Source: an uncultured Pseudorhodoferax sp.
GTDB taxonomy: Bacteria; Pseudomonadota; Gammaproteobacteria; Burkholderiales; Burkholderiaceae
Direction of reading: 5' to 3'
DNA length: 7,632 bases
Assembly: GCA_913776795.1 (NCBI GenBank)
Contig: CAJYRH010000576.1
Coordinates: 1-7,632, forward strand
Positions 6,783-7,632 of the stretch are shown here, one piece after another. Below the pieces are notes generated by a model that was not told the DNA's origin, ran no database searches, and saw nothing but the letters and a program-made list of their open reading frames with translations. Numbering within the stretch: position 1 is the first letter of the stretch; every line of letters starts with the position of its first letter. The position numbers and the translations under genes are program-made.

Positions 6783-7126
6783 TCCCCCTGCGCGGATTGG
6801 CCTGGCTGCTCGCTCTGCAATCGCTGGGTGAACTGCTGGCGCGCGGCCTGCACCTGCCGTTCCCCGGCCCCGTCATCGGCATGGTGCTGCTTCTCTTGGC
6901 CCTGCGCTGGCAGCCGGTGCGCACGCCGGTGGCGGCCTGTGCGGACTTCCTGCTCTCGCACCTGTCGCTGCTCTTCGTTCCGGTCGGCGTGGGAGTGATC
7001 GTGCACCTGCCGCTGCTGGCGCAGTACGGGGGCCGCATGCTGGTCGTGCTCGTGGTCTCGACCTGGGTCGGCCTGGCCGTCACGGCGCTGGTGCTGTACC
7101 TGGGCCGACGCGGCCCGACCGACTGA
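6779..7126 (+). CDS. lrgA: CidA/LrgA family membrane protein
   Basis: This small hydrophobic protein (115 residues) is the usual length for LrgA/CidA. I see four probable membrane segments at about 6-22, 30-44, 57-78 and 86-108, with a basic tail. The family motifs FPGPVIGM (28-35) and HLSLLFVPVGVGV (61-73) are intact. LrgA works with LrgB in the inner membrane. The family was first described as holin/antiholin-like and linked to autolysis. Other members act as small carboxylate carriers: B. subtilis PftAB carries pyruvate and the plant fusion PLGG1 carries glycolate/glycerate. The ATG at 6779 overlaps the ATPase stop (ATGA) and has no good Shine-Dalgarno, suggesting translational coupling to the ATPase gene. 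lrgB follows after 7 bp. Given the nearby glcD, uptake or export of a 2-hydroxy acid is an attractive inference. Confidence 0.9.
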   Translation: MIPLRGLAWLLALQSLGELLARGLHLPFPGPVIGMVLLLLALRWQPVRTPVAACADFLLSHLSLLFVPVGVGVIVHLPLLAQYGGRMLVVLVVSTWVGLAVTALVLYLGRRGPTD

Positions 7127-7133
7127 GCAGACC

Positions 7134-7632
7134 ATGGCGCAGTTCGTCGAACTCTGGGTCTACCTTTCCGCCACGCCGCTGTTCGGACTGACGGCCACGC
7201 TGGTGGTCTATGTGCTGGCCCAGGCCGCCTATGCGCGGCTGGGCCACGCGCCCTGGGCCAACCCGGTGCTCTGGAGCGTGGTCAGCATCGGCGCGGTGCT
7301 GCTCGCCACGCGGCTGCCCTACCCCACTTACTTCGCGGGTGCGCAGTTCATCCACTTCCTGCTGGGCCCGGCCGTCGTGGCACTGGGCTGGCCGCTGTGG
7401 CAACGCCGTGCGGAACTGCGCCAGCGCTGGGGCCGGTTGCTGCTGGCAGCCCTGGCCGGTGGCAGTGCGGCCTGTGCCACCGCCGTGGTGCTCGGCCGCG
7501 CGCTCGACCTGCCGCCCGATGTGGTGCTCTCGATGGCGCCCAAGTCGGTCACGGCACCCGTCGCCATGGGCGTGGCCCAGGCCATCGGCGGCATTCCAGC
7601 GCTGTCGGCCGTGTTCGCGGTGATCACCGGCC
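7134..7632 (+). CDS. lrgB: LrgB family membrane protein, 3' end cut off by window edge
   Basis: The frame is open from ATG at 7134 to the window edge, giving 166 residues of an expected 230-240. Hallmarks are YFAGAQFIHFLLGPAVVALG (66-85) and MAPKSVTAPVAMGVAQAIGG (134-153), followed by IPALSAVFAVITG, which together identify LrgB. Hydrophobic segments lie at about 13-33, 43-59, 72-90, 101-121 and 143-166. LrgB is the partner of LrgA in a two-component membrane complex, with the carrier role discussed for LrgA. It begins 7 bp after the lrgA stop, with a weak GAGCAG Shine-Dalgarno that overlaps that stop, so the two are almost certainly one operon. The missing C-terminus lies outside the window; nothing suggests a broken gene. 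Confidence 0.93.
   Translation, partial: MAQFVELWVYLSATPLFGLTATLVVYVLAQAAYARLGHAPWANPVLWSVVSIGAVLLATRLPYPTYFAGAQFIHFLLGPAVVALGWPLWQRRAELRQRWGRLLLAALAGGSAACATAVVLGRALDLPPDVVLSMAPKSVTAPVAMGVAQAIGGIPALSAVFAVITG

Overview
The window is about 7.6 kb of dense, very GC-rich DNA. The Psd, GlcD, SUGCT-like and LysR proteins look like those of beta-proteobacteria, most likely a Comamonadaceae-type member of the Burkholderiales. This is a judgement from remembered family sequences, not a search. Eight protein genes cover nearly everything. No gene-free stretch exceeds 100 bases, and I see no tRNA, rRNA, CRISPR array or recognisable insertion sequence.

Left part (1-2144): two divergent class III CoA-transferase superfamily genes. 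The minus-strand gene is cut by the window edge and resembles SUGCT-type succinyl-CoA:dicarboxylate CoA-transferases. The plus-strand gene is an alpha-methylacyl-CoA racemase with every catalytic residue present. They share a 74-bp AT-rich intergenic region carrying a perfect 6-4-6 palindrome, a likely shared operator. Together they suggest acyl-CoA or dicarboxylate/branched-chain acid catabolism.

Middle (2149-3976): psd (phosphatidylserine decarboxylase, minus strand, probably starting at TTG) ends only 4 bp from the racemase stop. It is divergent from a GcvA-like LysR regulator.

Right part (4060-7632): glcD (FAD subunit of glycolate oxidase), then an AAA ATPase with a C-terminal DUF4143 nuclease-like domain, then lrgA and lrgB (3' end cut off). 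GlcD beside LrgAB is a suggestive pair, because the plant plastid glycolate/glycerate carrier PLGG1 is an LrgA-LrgB fusion. LrgAB may therefore move the 2-hydroxy acid that GlcD oxidises. glcE and glcF are absent here.

The ATPase gene sits between these two partners. It is preceded by a striking 44-bp element made of two abutting 22-bp palindromic units that also form a 17-bp perfect inverted repeat. Its stop codon overlaps the lrgA start (ATGA). The palindromic element and the interposed ATPase are the most unusual features of the window; the rest is conventional metabolism.
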